Made by a program: the position numbers and the translations under genes
Shown: piece after piece, positions 52,704-63,245 of the stretch
Numbering within the stretch: position 1 is the stretch's first letter
How the letters are laid out: each line of letters starts with the position of its first letter
The notes under the pieces: model-generated
What the model was told of the DNA's origin: nothing
The model's database searches: none
The model's input: only the letters and a program-made list of their open reading frames with translations
NCBI RefSeq assembly: GCF_036785885.1
Contig: NC_092323.1
Span: forward strand, 19,352,501-19,416,500
DNA from: Coffea arabica
Lineage: Eukaryota > Streptophyta > Magnoliopsida > Gentianales > Rubiaceae
Length of the DNA stretch: 64,000 bases
Reading direction: 5' to 3'

Positions 52704-55700
52704 TGTGGCGGCCCCACCTCCCCCTAAGGCGAATCAGAGGGTTCGGCGAGTCGCCTGCCCCGCTCTCGCCGGGACTCACTCACTCAATCATCTAACATCA
52801 TCAAATATAAATCGTAAATAAACTTTACTTCTCGCATAAGCCAAGTACTTAAACAAACCGTACCATTCAACTTACTCTGTCCAAAAGTACAATTTCAAGC
52901 ATCAAAGCAAATGTCTAACTTAAAATACTTAAATTCAACTTAATTTACAATTTAAAATTCCTAATCCAGGGCACAGAAGCACCACAGGATTCACATTTTC
53001 CCAAAGACACAAAAGTCATCCAAAAGATACTAAAGTTTTCCCAAAGTACATATATGAAAGTGGGCATTCAAAATATAACATTTCTTTTCTAGTTCTCCAA
53101 GACTTCATGCAACTCAGAACCTGTCAAGGAAAACAAATTGGAAGGGATGAGCCAATAGCTCAGTGGTACCTCGAAACATGCAATTCACATAGGGCAATTT
53201 AACAAGTAAAAATGGACAAGTAAGCAATTAACAATTTAGGAAATCGAAGTAACATGACAAGAAAAGGATACGGGGCTCTCAGGAGCCAAAGTCCACGCGC
53301 TTGATCAGGAAATTTTTAGTAGTTGACACTCCGTCAACTTTCACTACCTAACCTCCATGTAGAATATTTCCTACTCTACTTGTCTCCTAGCAACGACTTC
53401 CCCCTTATTTTCGGGCCCGACTCCAACACGAATTTTGCAAGCACTTTTACCAAGACGGCAGAGAGGTACCTCCCACTCTAATAGAGCGTGGTACGTGCAT
53501 CCGTTTGGTTTATTTAGTCGACGAGACCACGCTCCAATCGACATTGCAATACTTGTACTTGTGATATTTCATGCAATCATATAGCATATAACATTTCATG
53601 ATATCTCTAACAAGTACTTTTAACAAGTAGTTCAACTAGCAGTTAAACATGATTCACGCAAGAGACACTCACCTCAAGTGAAGAGTCTAGAATTCCAAAC
53701 TTTGATCGAGATTGTGCTCTTCACCAACTCCTAAAATCATACAAATATTTCACATAAATTTCCACTTTTGAGTTGGCGAATTTAACTCGAGTCAACTAGC
53801 ATTTAATTTCACTCAAAAATCCCAAACTAGTATTAATCGTTTTCTCAAAGTGAAATCCACAAATTTCGAGTGAAATTAAATTTTGAGGTTTCTTTAAAAC
53901 CAAAAACTTGCTAAATTCGTCAAATATTTCAATAACCAAGTTCTAGAGTCATATAAGCAATTAACACCACTTTGGTGTCACAGGTTGAGAAAAATCATAT
54001 TTACCCATTTAGAGGAATTTTCCTTTCTAATTTTTCCCAAAAATATCTTGGGAAATTCCTTTAAGAGGAAATCATATAAACCAAGTAAAACTAGTCGTTG
54101 GAATTTCTATAAAATAGAAACTCCTTAAGTTTACCAAATTCCATTGACCAACTTGGTTCAAGGATTTTTATGAAAGCAAAAACTTGAGTTTTCAAGAAAG
54201 TTTCCAGATTTGGCATATTTCTCGAAATAGGGCATTTGGTCTAATAAAATTCAAGGTTATTGACTCGAAGTGGACCTAGTAACAAAGGTTAATGCTAGAA
54301 AACATTTTCGGGACAATTTAGTCCACATTTAATCAAAATGAATCCAAACGTCAAAATCATTTCTAATTTCAAACAAAATTTCTGTTTTGGTAGCCTCGTG
54401 AAGAATAAAATTTTGGCCCACTTTTGAACGTAAACTCTACTAGATTTTGTCCCCAAATGGAGCTATACACACCCCTTAACTAAACACAAGTCAAATTGGG
54501 TTCATGTTAACGTGAAGATTATTCAACATGTCTCATGCAAAGCTGGACAAATTTCCAAGTGCATTCGGTACAAGTAGTCCCTTTTCTCTTCAATTTGTCC
54601 AAAATTTTTCAACTACTTAAAGGCTACATTTTTACCCAAACAATACTTCACATATAGGTTAACATGTTTACAGCTCAAATGGTTCAAAAACTTGTCAAAA
54701 CCAAACCCCAAATTCGCCCAAAAATCTGGAAATTTCCAGAATTTTTGGGACAGCTCAAGGGCATTTTTCTCTTTGATTTTTCAATGGAATTTCCCATTGT
54801 ACCAAAGCTGCATTTTCACCAAAACTGCTCTACACATATAGGTGAACATATACATGATTTAAATAGCTCAATAACTTCACAAAATCCAGTTCAAGAATCT
54901 GGGCAAAGTTGGAAGAAAAACAGGCCTGCTGGTTCGGTTGCAGAGCAGAATTTTTCTCTTCTTTTTGATCAACCATTTCCAACTTATAATTCATACTTTA
55001 AGTCCCTAACAATCACCACTAACTAGTCTAGCCCCCAAACAAACAATCCAGTTCATTACCTAAGCGAAATTTGCAAAATATCAACAGGTACAAATCTGGA
55101 AAATTTTCCCTTCTCTCGGCAGCACCCCAGCTTCATTCTAAAAAACGTTTCCCAACATTTAACCACCTCAAAACATACATATAGCACATAAAACACCTCT
55201 AGCTTCATCAATCATTAGCTTAGAGGATCAGCAACCCAACATGTTTCACCAAGACAAGCTAAAACTTCAAGAACCAAAAGCTGCAACAAATCTGAAATTT
55301 TGGCTAAGGGGGTGAAGCGGAAGTTTTTGGGTTACCTTTGGTGGTTGTTTACTAGCTAAATGAAGTGCCTAGTTCCCCAAGTTCGCTCCTAGAATCACTG
55401 AGGTCAGTCGGCACCCCTTGCACTCTGTTTTTCTCTCGGTCAGACTAGTCCGCAGCAGCACAGCAACGATCGAAGGTTGAAGCTGGAAATGGAAGGTGAA
55501 CGTTGGGGTTGGGAATGGTTGAAGATGGAGGGCTGTTGGAAGCTGGGAATGGCCGTGGCTCTTACCTCTTCTTGCACCAGATGATCGAGCTTGAAGAGAA
55601 GAGAAACGGCTGGTAGTTGGTGATAAGATGGGTTGAAAATGAAGGTAAGCTAGAGGTATAGGTTTGAAGACTTTTTGGGCATGCCATTAATGGTGACAAT

Positions 55701-56058
55701 TTCGAATTTAAATCGCGTTTAAGCGCGAAATTCTTATCTACTAGTAGAAATTCCTCATCTAGCATTTTCTCAACTTAATTATACATTTTTATAACCTCTA
55801 CATATCATACAGTTCAACTTAGAGCTATATTGCGTATGGGAGTGCGAAAATCCAACTTAATGTTTAGCCGAACGCGAACCGTCAAATAAATTTTGAAAAT
55901 TCATGTAAATTAAAATATAACATTTATATAAGTGAAAACATCATTAATAATATAAATACACTTTTTTAAATATAAATTCATATTATTTAATAATTTTCAA
56001 AGTTTAAATAATATTTATTTTAATTTTCAGAAATTAATGAAATTTTGAGACTCTCACA
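52704..56058 (-). mobile_element. Solo LTR, 3355 bp, with perfect 5-bp target duplication
   Basis: On the minus strand it starts TGTGAGAGTCTC and ends GGTGGGGCCGCCACA. GCCCT flanks it on both sides (52699-52703 and 56059-56063). No gag or pol lies inside. The end sequence closely resembles that of the 4089-6878 LTR (GGTGGGGTCGTCACA), so the two belong to the same or sister gypsy families, in opposite orientations. Internal G/C-richer parts (53260-53540) contain GAGCCCCGTATCC-like words. The identical target copies suggest it is younger than the other. Confidence 0.9.
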
Positions 56059-56063
56059 GCCCT

Positions 56064-56219
56064 ATCCATTGGTTCACAATTAATTAGCAAAATCAACTTA
56101 TTATCTTGATTAACATTTTTTAAAATTTTGACAAGCAATTTCATTATTGCACACACATTTTTCTAAAATTTTTCTGATAATATCAACTCAACCACTTTAT
56201 TAACTTTTGCACTTTACTT
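56064..56219 (-). pseudogene. hAT transposase segment between the two insertions
   Basis: Reads VVELILSEKF…MKLLVKILKNVN and ends EPMDRA at the LTR boundary, matching the hAT block 'F-W-x-x-x…P-L-V-x-V-L-R-L-V-D-x-x-x-x-P-x-M-G-x-x-Y-E-A-M-D-R-A'. The same sequence recurs at 62815-62965. Confidence 0.7.
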
Positions 56220-56410
56220 TTTTTTTTTTGGTCAAAGCCCTAAATTGGGGTTGGGATGCCATCCCTTAATTTATTTATATCGAGAAAGAGTACAGCGAAT
56301 TGGAGGGGGGCCAAACCTGACCTCTGTTAAAGTAAAAGAGACAACTAAGGTAATACACACATATGGAAAAAACTGCTATTCTAAACACATAACAGATGAA
56401 TTGAAAGAAA

Positions 56411-58096
56411 TCATGCACATGAGAGTGCCTCACATTTGTGGGATTTTGAGTGAGCATGGGAATTTGGTTTAACATGTTGACGTGTTTGCATTGTTTTACC
56501 TGTTTTTGAGAGCTGTTTCCTCGCTTTTTTTGAAATAACTTGGGTAAATTGCTCGTGAACTAGGTTCTGGTCTTGATCTCTGTCTTTATCGCGTTGTGAA
56601 TCATCTTCTTTTTCTTCATTTTTGTTATCCTTGCATATTGTTCTTGAATGACAAAAAGGCTTTTGATACATGAGGGGGATCTTATCATGTATTTTCTCCC
56701 ATTTAAGCTCTTCGAACACATTTTTAAATTGTGGCACATCTTTAATCTGTGGCTTTTGAGGCATAGAGGATTTCGTTTCTGTTCTTGTACTTGTACCCAC
56801 AAAGGGTGTGTCTCCAACTGACACAACACCACGTGGATCATGAATTTGGTCTACCTTAGCGACTGCACCATTTGCCACATCAGACGTAATTCTAGTACTT
56901 TGCTGTGAGGAGTCGCCAGTCTCCATCGCCTTCTCTTTCAATGCAGCCTCTGTGGATGCGCCATTTTCTAGTTGAATGGAATGGTCATCCTCACACTCTG
57001 GATCAGTGAATTCCCCATCATGAAGTGGATTCGAAGTCGAAGTCTGCAGCCCCACATCTGCTCCATGCTCCGGCTCCACAACCCGATCTGTGACAATAGC
57101 AGACTTTGCAGCTTCTCCCTTGTGGCTTTGCCCAATATTCGGTTGGAGATCATCAGGATTAATAGTATCCAAAACAAAATGCGAATTATTCCCTAAAATG
57201 GCAGCCTCCGGAATTGTCTGAACATGAGCCTCGACTGTCACACCCGACTTAACCTTCTTTGGAGCATAAATCTGTGCTGGTTCACGATCGTTTACTGTTC
57301 TGTCAGCCTTCAAAGGATGAAGAATAGGATTTTTTTTTTTTAAACATTGATCTTGAGTATGCCCAATCTTTGCACAATGATGGCAGAATTTTGGCCAAAA
57401 TTCATAATCAATTTTTTGCCATGCACCCTTAGAGTCATCACCAATCCAAATATGTTGAGTAGGCGCCTTTGATACATCTAACTCAATTAACACTCTAGCT
57501 ACAGATGGCCTACGAAAATCTGAAGTTGCAGCATCAACCTTCAATGGCCTCCCAAGGAGTGATGCAATCTTATTCAAATACTTCATATTAAAGAACGGAA
57601 GAGGAAGCTCAGGAAAAGATACCCAGATAGGAGCAATTGATGCTTTATGATCTGCCTTGAAATCGATAGTCCATTTGGAGATGGTCATGGGAGAATTCTG
57701 TATGAACCATGATCTTCGGACAAAAAGACGCATGTAATCCTTTTCCAGACATGGCCGAAAAAGCACATGATTGTTATCTAATAAACCAACTGGGCAATCC
57801 TCTTTCAATCCAACCGAAACAACAAATTTTTTGATAAGCTCCATAGGAGGTCTGCTATACGCAAATCTGCCCACAAGAAAATTCTTAAATGGTTCAGAAA
57901 GAGTTAAAATTTCTTTGCGAGATATCAAAAGTGCCGACTCCCCACGAAAGGTTGAAAGCTGGCCAAAATCCGGAATAATGTCATTGCATGACGAAGCAGT
58001 TGCGTTGCCTATTAAAGCAGCAGCAAAAGACTTCACCACAGGAGGTTTTCCTGCCACCCCTAAGGGCGGATCGGGCGTTGTAGCCGCGCCGGCCAT
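56411..58096 (-). CDS. LINE ORF1 protein: DUF4283 domain with CCHC zinc knuckle (561 aa)
   Basis: Start is the ATG at 58096 (MAGAATTPDPPLG); the open frame begins four codons earlier without an ATG. Residues about 60-210 form a DUF4283 region: LLISRKEILTLSEPFKNFLV, then VLFRPCLEKDYMRLFVRRSW, WTIDFKADHKASIAPIWVSF and LPLPFFNMKYLNKIASLLGR. A CHHCAKIGHTQDQC knuckle of the C-x2-C-x4-H-x4-C type lies near residue 250. The remainder is Ser/Glu/Asp-rich linker with a Lys-rich C-terminus. In plant L1-like elements ORF1 binds element RNA. The frame is complete, with stop 190 nt before the poly(A). There is no ORF2 downstream. Confidence 0.85.
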   Translation of the reverse strand: MAGAATTPDPPLGVAGKPPVVKSFAAALIGNATASSCNDIIPDFGQLSTFRGESALLISRKEILTLSEPFKNFLVGRFAYSRPPMELIKKFVVSVGLKEDCPVGLLDNNHVLFRPCLEKDYMRLFVRRSWFIQNSPMTISKWTIDFKADHKASIAPIWVSFPELPLPFFNMKYLNKIASLLGRPLKVDAATSDFRRPSVARVLIELDVSKAPTQHIWIGDDSKGAWQKIDYEFWPKFCHHCAKIGHTQDQCLKKKNPILHPLKADRTVNDREPAQIYAPKKVKSGVTVEAHVQTIPEAAILGNNSHFVLDTINPDDLQPNIGQSHKGEAAKSAIVTDRVVEPEHGADVGLQTSTSNPLHDGEFTDPECEDDHSIQLENGASTEAALKEKAMETGDSSQQSTRITSDVANGAVAKVDQIHDPRGVVSVGDTPFVGTSTRTETKSSMPQKPQIKDVPQFKNVFEELKWEKIHDKIPLMYQKPFCHSRTICKDNKNEEKEDDSQRDKDRDQDQNLVHEQFTQVISKKARKQLSKTGKTMQTRQHVKPNSHAHSKSHKCEALSCA

Positions 58097-58509
58097 AGAG
58101 AAGCACAAACTCTGAGTAATCCCTCTAAATTAGGGACATTTATTCAAACAATTTTCTTGCACCTGGAGACGTTGTTGGGAGTGGTGCCATAGTCAGTAGC
58201 GAGCGGCAGGTGTGAGGCGGTCCGCTGGGCAATTGTGGCAGTTGACGCTTCAGGTGCGGATAACGGAGGAAGAGTTTCATTTTCACTTAGACATTTTGTC
58301 AAACATGTGGTAGGCCTGATTTTAGCTCACATGTCTCTTGAACTTTGGCCGAATGTAAATCCCAAAATTTTTTTGCCAACAATCAAAGGATGAAAAGAAA
58401 AAAATGAATGATAAGAAGAAACTCGGTTAGTTGTTCAGAAGAAGCAAAATCAGTGTTTTAGATAGGTAGATCTGAGAAGCTATGTAAGAGGTATGAAGAG
58501 TTGTACTAT

Positions 58510-58650
58510 ATGCCTATTTGCTTTTTCTTTGGTTACTTAATTTGGTCCTTGAGCAATTTTTGTATGTTCAGCTGGTATTGTGGTTAAATTCCATTGCCAT
58601 GCTCAACTATAAAGTCCGTACCTCCTCCTTTTACGTGACAAAAAAAAAAA
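58510..58650 (+). mobile_element. Possible SINE tail within the insertion
   Basis: GTGGTTAAATTCC resembles a pol III B box. About 70 bp later the sequence ends CCTTTTACGTGAC followed by a run of A, much like the GCTTTTACGAC-A(n) end of the SINE at 26.6 kb. I found no A box and no target duplication, so this is tentative. Confidence 0.3.
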
Positions 58651-58685
58651 TCATCATCATCATCATCACTACTTTCAGTGCTTCC

Positions 58686-59420
58686 GCACTTTACTTGGTA
58701 ATGTTATTGAAGTTTAGCTACTCATTTGAAGTGCATATTTTTCTCATTTCTATAAAATGTTGAAGAAGACTTTACATAGAATTGAATTCAGTAATGAATC
58801 TAGTGATGTCTCGGCGTTGCAGTTCCTTTTTTTGGTATATATCTTCATTAGATTCATAACTTTATTGTTGTTATATATAAAACCCGTTATCTTCTTCTCC
58901 TGCGCAATGATTTTTTTACATTGTTCATCTTATCAATATCTTCGAACATCAAATCAATACAATAAGTAACACAAGATTACTAGAATAGATTTTTTTTTCT
59001 TCAATCAATAATTGTCCAACTGCTTTCACGCTAGATTCGTTATTTGTCACAACTTGTATAACATTTTTTTCTCCCAGACTATCTACCACAACATTTATTA
59101 ACTTAAAAATATATTTAATATTTTTCTTTACATTGGTGCAATCAATTGGGTTGTGATTTATCATCTGCCTATCATAATATGTCATAAAATTTATTATCAG
59201 ATGTTTTATACGAGTGCTCTATCCATCACACATAAATGTACACTCAAAAGTTGAAATTTTAACATAAATATCTCCGAAATATTTTTCAAACTCTTGAAAT
59301 TTGTCATCTAAATATTTATTTTCAATTTGATATGCTAGAGGGTTTTTAATACCATGGCCAACTCTGACAATTTGTTTTTATTCCAAACTAGTTTTCTAAG
59401 TACTGGACTAATAAATAAAG
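58686..59420 (-). pseudogene. hAT transposase DUF659 region
   Basis: From high to low: NPLAYQIENKYLDDKFQEFE; FECTFMCDG (family 'G-C-T-I-M-S-D-G-W', with the catalytic Asp); INFMTYYDRQ; VVVDSLGEKNVIQVVTNNES, matching 'V-G-E-x-N-V-V-Q-V-V-T-D-N-A' (second catalytic Asp replaced by Asn here); then HCIDLM-like, a frameshift, and FEDIDKMNNVKKIIAQEKKI and FIYNNNKVMNLMKI ('I-x-x-F-I-Y-N-x-x-x-V-L-N-L-M'). Stops and frameshifts are present. It continues at 56219 beyond the LINE. Confidence 0.85.
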
Positions 59421-60879
59421 TTTTTTCACTTTTTGCTTACTGTCAAATTTACTATCATATAAGTTAACACAAAATAAAACTACTTGTTACTAGTGATTTT
59501 TGGAACCCTCCATTTCAATATTAAAATTCTTTCATATCTTCAAAATTTATCAATTGTGTGACACTCCTAATTTGTCATGGGATCAACACTTACGCAGCAA
59601 TTAACGTTTGTAATAACTATATTTTTAATGATAACTCTGATATGCTTTATGGTCTGTTCAACTTTGACCCTCAAATTAGGCAATACAACTAAAGTGACAC
59701 TTTATGATAGCAGAGCTCCAAAGCAGCAAGAGTAATGGCAATGGCATATCCTAATTCAGTAGCCATATCTCCATTCCTGTTTCAGATCTTTTCGATTCGT
59801 TGCTTTTGAATGTGATAGAGTACGTTGGTCCTCAACAAGACATCTACTTGATCCATAGTTTTAAATCTTATATAGATTGTTTTGGAAATCCTCCTAACTA
59901 GTAGTTATAAGCAATTCTGTACCCCAAACACCATGGTAAAAAGTGACAATTGGACCTAACAACCACAACATACTTTTCGAATTTGAGTTTTATTTCAACA
60001 TGGTTCTACTTTATAGATGTGAATCCCAAATTTTACTCCATATATAAGTTGATGGAAGACTGAAGAGCTTTGGGAATCAAAAGTAGTCAACAATAAGAGG
60101 AATAGGGTTGGTAATAAAAAATGGTCACAAGGGACAATGAAGAAGAGGAATCAAAGCAGAGATCATCATATTTAGCCAAATACAGCAAAATAGGCCAACA
60201 TTCAATTGCCTAATTGTGGGATCATCCACTTTGTTAATTTCATGAATCATTGATTAATGAAATAAATTTCCGGTTGCATCGAATGGTATAATATTGAAAT
60301 GAAAAAGTTTTGAAATTGTCTTACCAACTCTCTTTATATTTTTTGCCAGAAACACTAATTTTTGTTTTGAAAGAAAAATATGTGAATCAACTCCTTTATT
60401 TGTCATTTCATTTACTTACATGACATTAAAATTATGTAAAAATCCTCTTTGATTTTAATAAATTATTGGCTTTGAAGTGCTAGTACCTTATTTTCTAGGA
60501 TTAAAAATGTTTTAAAAAATAAAAATTAAAGAAATAAAATTACAACTTTATTTTATTTTGATAAAATGATATCAAATTTTTTTATGATATTTTAGTTCAC
60601 AAATAATATATGGCAATAACATGGAAGGTCGATCTCCAAATACAAAATATTTTCATCATTCTGCAACAAATTGCAAATATCGGTATCTCTAATTGTTTGT
60701 TTCATTTATTTTTTTCCCAATTCATTAATTTTGTAGTAGTCTTCATCATCCATGTCGCTAACTACATTGACATGGTCATACATATTTTTTTCTTATAGAG
60801 AGTTCAATATTTCTTCCTTTTTCTTTTTTTTATTATAGCTCTTTGAGCCTTAACAGTATTTCTTTTACATTTGTAACTT
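59421..60879. other. Unassigned block inside the hAT remnant
   Basis: AT-rich, no transposase match and no long ORF. It may be a decayed intron-like part or a nested insertion whose ends I cannot see. Confidence 0.35.
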
Positions 60880-61661
60880 CTTTTGGAGCCTTTAGAAAAG
60901 GTTCAACTTATTCTGTGACATGATTAACATATTCTTTTAATTTTCTAATTCCACTATGCATTGCTTTTTTTACAATATTACATCTATCTATTTTTTTATT
61001 TGTAATCATAGATGTGCCATATTCCCAGCCAATAGCCTTTCTTGTTATTTTACCTATTACATATGCCATCATAAATGATTAGTCCATTGTAAAGTAATTA
61101 ACAATGTGTTAAAAAAATATTATAACTAATAAGTAGATATTTTACAAAAGAAAATAATTGTTTGGATTATATTAGTAAGTTAAAATCTTATCTACAATAT
61201 TAACTTGTTTGCATGATCATTAGTTCATTTTTCTGAAGCATTTTTTTAGTAAAATTTAAATACTTATTGTAATAATTTGTATATACTACAAAATCTTCTC
61301 ATAGGCAATGCATCATGTTTATCACTAAATATTTAAAAGTAATTGCCCATTAAAATTTATTTGCTATACATGGAAGATATAGCAAGAATTATAGGGAGTT
61401 ATAATAACTATAACAGTCAAAAGCAGCCAAACCATCATCTTCAGCAGCCTCTTGATTGGTTGTTTCAATAGTTGTATGTGTATCACCTTCTACTGCCTCA
61501 TCTTCACTCCCCAATTCTTCGTCTCCAAGAGAGAATTTCAGCTCTTCATCAACGTTAATAGCAGTATCTTTGTCAGCCATATTCATAGGACTAACGGAAT
61601 CACCAATTGATCTAATAATTGGTGAAGACTACTCTTGGTTGGATGTATCCATCTTACAGTC
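60880..61661 (-). pseudogene. hAT transposase N-terminal region
   Basis: The frame from an ATG near 61650 reads MDTSNQE, then after a stop MNMADKDTAINVDEELKFSL with an acidic stretch (to 61389). Further down (61070-60890) WEYGTSMITNKKIDRCNIV and HSGIRKLKEYVNHV match the BED zinc-finger region 'W-x-x-x…K-x-x-C-x-x-C-x-K…G-G-I-x-R-x-K-x-H-L', with one Cys and the last His changed. It would be the DNA-binding part of the transposase whose DUF659 domain lies at 59 kb. Confidence 0.65.
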
Positions 61662-62770
61662 TCAATTTCTTTTAGTTATACACAGAGAAAAAAAAAGAAA
61701 GAAAGATATGAGCAGCATTCTTTTAGCTATTAACAGTGAACAAAAACAATAAAACATGTTGATAGGCTTTACTAATCCAAAGAATTTATGGAGTGAAGAA
61801 TTAAGCAATCATGAAACTTCCAGAAATTACTCATTCAAATGTGTCTAGACCGAAAGACTTGAGGTTGGAAAACCCTTTTCACATAGAGAGAGTTTAAAAT
61901 ACATGGAAACTTGTTCACAAAGGATTGCTTACAGTTCTCAACTCAATATTAACAAGAAATGCAGTAAAATTGAAACAGCTCTACTAGTTCAGTAAAGTTG
62001 AAACAGCTCTACCAATTTAGTCATCCCTTTACTCAGTTCAGTATTATGTACGTGGACAGCTCACAAATCACAATAGCAGTAGCAGTATCATCATCTAGCA
62101 GCTACCACCTTCCGTTACCATTACAGTTGAAATACTTGCAAAAAATTCATTTATCAAAGTTAGTGTCATGATGAAATGTACTCTTCTATCCAGCCATACC
62201 ATTTATCAAAGTACCAGAGCACTAGGATGGATTTTGGTTCTCATTTATCCATAATAAGCAGCCGGCTTCATCAAGGACATAGAGTTGGTAAATCAAAATG
62301 GGAATTAGTAGATCACTAATATGGATGCACATAAACAAGACCCAATGATTGTACAGGTGAAGAACAAAAAAGTTAAAAAAATCTTTTTTTCTTACGAGCA
62401 TGCAAGATGACTTCCTAGAATGCGAGAACATCTAGTTTTGAAACAGTATCTGGTGAACAAGTTTTCCCTTGTAGAGAAATGAAACTTGCCCAACATAATG
62501 AGCTGTATCGAAATCCAGATAAAGCTCGTAGGCTGAGAATTAATGAAGAAATAAGTCAAGCGCGACACTATAGAAATTACACTAAAGATACTGCGAAACT
62601 GTTGCTCAATTTCATCCCATCTTTTCCTTTTGCAACTCTCAACCCAGGATTGGAAAGAATATGCAAATCCTCTAGCTAAAAGCCATACCCCATCATTCTG
62701 CTCAACCAAGTAATAATCCTTTAATATATAAGGGCTATTAGTTTTGAGGATTACTGGACTATACACACTA
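61662..62770. other. Unrecognised stretch with overlapping open frames
   Basis: 62392-62766 is open on the minus strand (124 codons, LLARGFAYSFQSWVESCKRK near the middle) and 62479-62679 on the plus strand (66 codons, charged, after a TTCCCTTGTAG splice-acceptor-like word). Neither shows a domain that I know. A 24-bp near-repeat (GTTGAAACAGCTCTAC) lies at about 61970-62020. Confidence 0.35.
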
Positions 62771-62886
62771 CAATCTGCACTCCTAATCAGAAGTCGCTTG
62801 TCAATATTTTAAAAAATATTAATCAAGATAATAAGTTGATTTTGCTAATTAATTGTGAAGCGACTTCTGATTAGGAGTGCAGATTG
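62771..62886. repeat. 29-bp perfect inverted repeat flanking a flipped hAT segment
   Basis: 62771-62799 is the exact reverse complement of 62858-62886. The 58-bp loop between them is homologous to about 56081-56138 of the first hAT copy, but in the opposite orientation relative to the flanking hAT sequence that resumes at 62887. Confidence 0.9.
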
Positions 62887-63245
62887 ACAAGCGATTTCAT
62901 TATTGCACACACATTTTTCTAAAATTTTTCTTATAATACAAACTCAACCACTTTAATAATTTTTTCACTTCACTTGATAGTGTTATTGAAGTTTACCTAC
63001 TCATTAGAAGTGCATATTTTTCTTATTTCTATAAAATGCTGAAGAAGACTTTCCATAAAATTGAATTCAGTAATGAATCAAGTGATGTCTGAATATCTTC
63101 ATTAGATTTATAATTTTATCGCTGTTATATATAAAACTCGTTATCCTCTTCTCCTGTGCAATGATGTTTTTACATTGTCCATCTTACCAATATCTTCCAA
63201 CATCAAGTCAACACAATAAGTAGTACAAAATGACTAGAATAGATT
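62815..63245 (-). pseudogene. Paralogous hAT transposase fragment (empty of the LINE)
   Basis: Aligns with 56064-56219 joined to 58697-58985 without the 2.47-kb LINE, so it shows the pre-insertion organisation. The blocks TAAAATGCTGAAGAAGACTTTCC, shared in diverged form near 58760, and TCTCCTGTGCAATGATG, near 58900, are collinear in both. It carries the same DUF659-to-C-terminus part of the transposase with stops. Its left part is rearranged by the inverted repeat at 62771-62886. Confidence 0.8.

Larger units (their letters stand above)
56220..58685 (-). mobile_element. ORF1-only LINE derivative with 11-bp target duplication and poly(A)
   Basis: GCACTTTACTT is present at both 56209-56219 and 58686-58696. 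The 3' end carries a poly(A) of about 12 (T run at 56218-56229), preceded by a plant L1-like tail (TTTCTCGATATAAATAAA on the minus strand). Inside is one intact gag-like ORF (56411-58096) and a 5' region, but no endonuclease or RT. The paralogous hAT fragment at 62.9 kb retains the empty site (TTCACTTCACTTGATAG near 62965). Either ORF2 was deleted in a source copy or this family transmits as an ORF1-only form. Confidence 0.85.
52380..61661 (-). mobile_element. Second hAT transposon remnant (BED/DUF659 type), split by two insertions
   Basis: Transposase pieces on the minus strand occur in family order at 61661-60880 (N-terminus and BED-like region), 59420-58686 (DUF659 and following), 56219-56064 and 52703-52380 (RNase H-like C-terminal part). 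Two precise insertions break it: an ORF1-only LINE (56220-58685) and a solo LTR (52704-56058). Removing each, using its target duplication, restores collinearity with hAT proteins. Terminal inverted repeats were not identified. The 59421-60879 stretch shows no transposase match and may hold a further insertion. Confidence 0.8.

Noticed and set aside
52573..52821. 82-codon plus-strand frame across the solo LTR boundary
   Set aside because: It crosses a defined insertion junction, so it cannot be an ancestral gene.
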